From: Nitrospiria bacterium
Lineage (GTDB): Bacteria; Nitrospirota; UBA9217
Assembly (NCBI GenBank): GCA_919901555.1
Contig: CAKKPG010000211.1
Span: 1 to 36,031 of the forward strand
Length of the DNA: 36,031 nt
Reading direction: 5' to 3'
Shown here: piece after piece, positions 33,929-36,031 of the stretch
Numbering within the stretch: the first letter of the stretch is position 1
Layout of the letters: each line of letters begins with the position of its first letter
Position numbers and translations under genes: made by a program
Notes under the pieces: model-generated
What the model saw: the letters and a program-made list of their open reading frames with translations, nothing else
Told to the model about the DNA's origin: nothing
Database searches by the model: none

Positions 33929-35461
33929 ATGCTCGCCAAGGTCATCAGCTCCGCTGTGCTGGGCATCGACGCCTATCCGGTCGAGGTGGAGGTTGACATC
34001 GCGAGCAGGGGACTTCCCTTCTTCTCCACCGTGGGCCTGCCCGACGCCGCCGTCAAAGAGAGCAAAGAGCGCGTACGCGCCGCGCTCAAGAACACGGGCT
34101 TCGATTTCCCCCTCAAGCAGGTCGTCGTCAATCTCGCCCCCGCGGACATCAAGAAGGAAGGCTCCGCCTTCGACCTGCCCATCGCCATCGGCATGCTGAT
34201 CGCCGAGGGCATCCTCACCCAGGAGATGGTGAACGGCTACCTCATCGTGGGCGAGCTCTCCCTCGACGGCAGGGTGAAGCCGGTGCGGGGCGCGCTCTCC
34301 ATGGCCGTGCTTGCGAAAAAGGCCGGGTACCGGGGCATGGTGCTCCCTGAAGACAACGCGCAGGAGGCGGCCGTCGTCGAGTCCGTCCCGATCTACGGCA
34401 TGCAGACCCTGCCGCAGGTGGTGGAGTTCCTCGCCGGCGCCGCCCTCCTCGATCCCGTGAGCATCAATATCCAGAGCGCCTTCGAGACCTATTCCGCGTA
34501 CCAGGAGGATTTCTCCGAGGTAAAAGGACAGGAGCATGCCAAACGCGCCATCGAGGTCGCCGCGGCAGGAGGGCACAACATCATCATGATCGGGCCGCCG
34601 GGATCGGGCAAGACCATGCTCGCGCGCCGCTTGCCGTCGGTCCTTCCCCGGATGAGCTTCGACGAGTCCATCGAGACCACCAAGATCCACAGCATCATGG
34701 GCCTGCTCAGAAAAGGCCAGCCGCTCATCGCCACGAGACCGTACCGTTCCCCGCACCATACGATTTCCGATGCCGGTCTTATCGGCGGCGGACAGGTCCC
34801 GAAACCCGGCGAGGTGAGCCTGTCGCACAACGGCGTGCTCTTCCTGGACGAGCTTCCCGAGTTCAAACGGAATGTGCTCGAAGCGCTCCGCCAGCCCCTC
34901 GAAGACGGCCAGGTCACGATCTCCCGGGCCATCACGTCGCTCACCTATCCGGCCTCCCTCATGCTCGTGGCCGCCATGAACCCCTGCAAGTGCGGGTTCC
35001 ACGGCGACCCCTTCCATCAATGCCTCTGCACGCCGCACCAGATCCAGACCTACCGCTCGAAAGTCTCGGGCCCGCTCATGGACCGGATCGACATCCATAT
35101 CGAGGTACCGGCCATCAAGTTCAGCGAGATATCCTCCGATACGCTTGGCGAGCCGTCAACGAACATCCGCGGGCGCGTGACCGGTGCTCGCACCATCCAG
35201 CAGGAGCGGTTCAAAAGCGACGGCATCTACGCGAACGCGCACATGAAGCCGCGGCACATCCGCAAGTACTGCAAGATCGACGCGGACTGTCAGACGCTTA
35301 TGGAGTCGGCCATGAACCGCCTGGGCCTGTCCGCCCGCGCGTACAACCGCATATTAAAAGTCGCCCGCACCATCGCGGACATCGAAGGGAGCGACAAGAT
35401 AGCATCGGAGCATATCTCCGAGGCGATCCAATACAGAAGTCTGGACAGAAGGGTGAGTTGA
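33929..35461 (+). CDS. YifB/ComM family AAA+ ATPase
   Basis: 510 residues, full length. The N-terminal domain (1-175) has the Lon-protease-like fold without protease activity (SRGLPFFSTVGLPDAAVKES in parts). The central Mg-chelatase-like AAA+ domain has Walker A GPPGSGKT (222-229), Walker B LFLDELPEF, and a zinc-finger-like insert NPCKCGFHGDPFHQCLC. ComM/YifB is a hexameric helicase that extends branch migration in natural transformation and recombination. It lies between two toxin-antitoxin-type loci. Confidence 0.96.
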   Translation: MLAKVISSAVLGIDAYPVEVEVDIASRGLPFFSTVGLPDAAVKESKERVRAALKNTGFDFPLKQVVVNLAPADIKKEGSAFDLPIAIGMLIAEGILTQEMVNGYLIVGELSLDGRVKPVRGALSMAVLAKKAGYRGMVLPEDNAQEAAVVESVPIYGMQTLPQVVEFLAGAALLDPVSINIQSAFETYSAYQEDFSEVKGQEHAKRAIEVAAAGGHNIIMIGPPGSGKTMLARRLPSVLPRMSFDESIETTKIHSIMGLLRKGQPLIATRPYRSPHHTISDAGLIGGGQVPKPGEVSLSHNGVLFLDELPEFKRNVLEALRQPLEDGQVTISRAITSLTYPASLMLVAAMNPCKCGFHGDPFHQCLCTPHQIQTYRSKVSGPLMDRIDIHIEVPAIKFSEISSDTLGEPSTNIRGRVTGARTIQQERFKSDGIYANAHMKPRHIRKYCKIDADCQTLMESAMNRLGLSARAYNRILKVARTIADIEGSDKIASEHISEAIQYRSLDRRVS

Positions 35462-35563
35462 TTTTTTTGCGATCATTCGTGGGCCTGCTCATGACACCCA
35501 ACTCGGAACTCCGAACTTAACTCACCGGGTCGCTTCTCTGTCGCCGGTCTTGCAATAACATGG

Positions 35564-35593
35564 TTGCTTTATTATATCCAATTAGGTATAATA
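35564..35593 (+). promoter_or_regulatory. Promoter with overlapping palindromic operator before the HigA-like gene
   Basis: TTGCTT (35564-35569), a 17-base spacer, TATAAT (35587-35592). A perfect inverted repeat, TATTATA (35570-35576) and TATAATA (35587-35593), covers the spacer and -10. Binding of the encoded XRE protein here would block transcription. Confidence 0.72.
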
Positions 35594-35660
35594 TCGGTAA
35601 AGAAAAATGAAACCGTTACATTGGGTAGCGTCTGCCAAAAAGGATCTTTAGGAGCGGCAC

Positions 35661-35981
35661 ATGAGTAAAATAGAAAAAGGCAGCGGGAATGTTTATGCCG
35701 ATCTCGGCAGGCCCGATGCGGAAGAAATGCTTGTTAAAGCACAGCTATCCACGAAGATCGCTGAGATCATCAAGCTTCGGAAAATGACACAAACGCAGGC
35801 GGCAGAGGTGCTTGGTATGCCCCAGCCCAAACTGTCCAACATGCTGCGGGGACGTTTCCGAGGGATTTCGGAAGCCAAGATGCTTGAATGTCTGACCCGG
35901 TTAGGTCGTGACGTGCAGATTGTAGTCAAACCGTCATCGAAGGCCCGCAAAATCGGCCGTGTATCGGTCTCGTTTGCCTAA
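35661..35981 (+). CDS. XRE-family HigA-like antitoxin/regulator
   Basis: 106 residues. A helix-turn-helix lies at about 38-63 (MTQTQAAEVLGMPQPKLSNML), preceded by the VYADLGRPDAEEMLVKAQL segment typical of HigA2-type antitoxins whose toxin gene lies upstream. Here the upstream 200 bases hold no toxin gene, and the window ends 50 bases after the stop, so it is orphaned on the side where the partner is expected. AGGAGCGG precedes ATG 35661. Confidence 0.85.
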   Translation: MSKIEKGSGNVYADLGRPDAEEMLVKAQLSTKIAEIIKLRKMTQTQAAEVLGMPQPKLSNMLRGRFRGISEAKMLECLTRLGRDVQIVVKPSSKARKIGRVSVSFA

Positions 35982-36031
35982 CCCGGACAAGCCGGAACTA
36001 AAAATAAATTCATATTTACCACGGATGCACA

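Noticed and set aside
33911-35098. Minus-strand open frame of 395 codons opposite yifB
   Set aside because: Shadow of a well-conserved AAA+ gene with GC-rich third positions.
14076-35620. Shared word ACCGTTACATT near 14077 and 35610 as a regulatory site
   Set aside because: An 11-base match is expected by chance many times in a window this size, and the surroundings differ.

Overview
The window looks like a piece of chromosome from a GC-rich, anaerobic or microaerophilic Gram-negative bacterium. Gene order and gene types resemble Nitrospirota or Desulfobacterota (the former Deltaproteobacteria). The reasons are: a split F-type ATP synthase operon with a b' subunit and a signal-bearing b subunit but no a or c genes; a PerR / flavodiiron protein / rubredoxin oxygen-defence set; a def-fmt-DUF116-rsmB-PASTA-rpe order; and a citrate (Re)-synthase-like enzyme. 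I cannot settle the phylum from sequence alone.

Layout. 0.3-6.7 kb: ATP synthase genes b', b, delta, alpha, gamma, beta, epsilon, all on the plus strand. 6.7-9.1 kb: perR-like regulator, fprA, and a short rubredoxin too small for ordinary ORF calling. 9.2-16.2 kb: an accessory island holding a 30-codon micro-ORF, a HEPN/MNT toxin-antitoxin pair, a broken type I specificity gene (hsdS), a RecQ helicase fused to a phosphoribosyltransferase, a DprA-like gene, an AAA ATPase with a C-terminal nuclease-like domain, and two more gene fragments. The first six reading frames overlap one another by 4-11 bases. 16.2-21.2 kb: radC, an amidohydrolase, phosphofructokinase, a membrane metallophosphoesterase and an alpha/beta hydrolase (plus strand). 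21.2-28.8 kb, minus strand: def, fmt, DUF116, rsmB, PASTA protein, rpe, then the Re-citrate synthase-like gene carrying an unusual C-terminal Cache-like domain. 29-36 kb: bacterioferritin, a universal stress protein, ilvE, tRNA-Leu(GAG), a secreted NlpC/P60-like protein, a RelBE/ParDE-type toxin-antitoxin pair, the ComM/YifB ATPase and an orphan HigA-like antitoxin.

Two things stand out. First, the RecQ-phosphoribosyltransferase plus DprA pair looks like a helicase-armed relative of the ShosTA type of toxin-antitoxin/anti-phage system, and it sits beside HEPN/MNT and decayed defence genes. Second, many longer intergenic gaps contain a low-complexity palindromic spacer. In each, one short word is repeated on one side and repeated in reverse complement on the other, with a different word in most gaps, even inside the ATP synthase operon. 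One further gap holds a clean 123-base MITE-like element flanked by an 8-base direct repeat. All calls come from reading the sequence; no database search was run.
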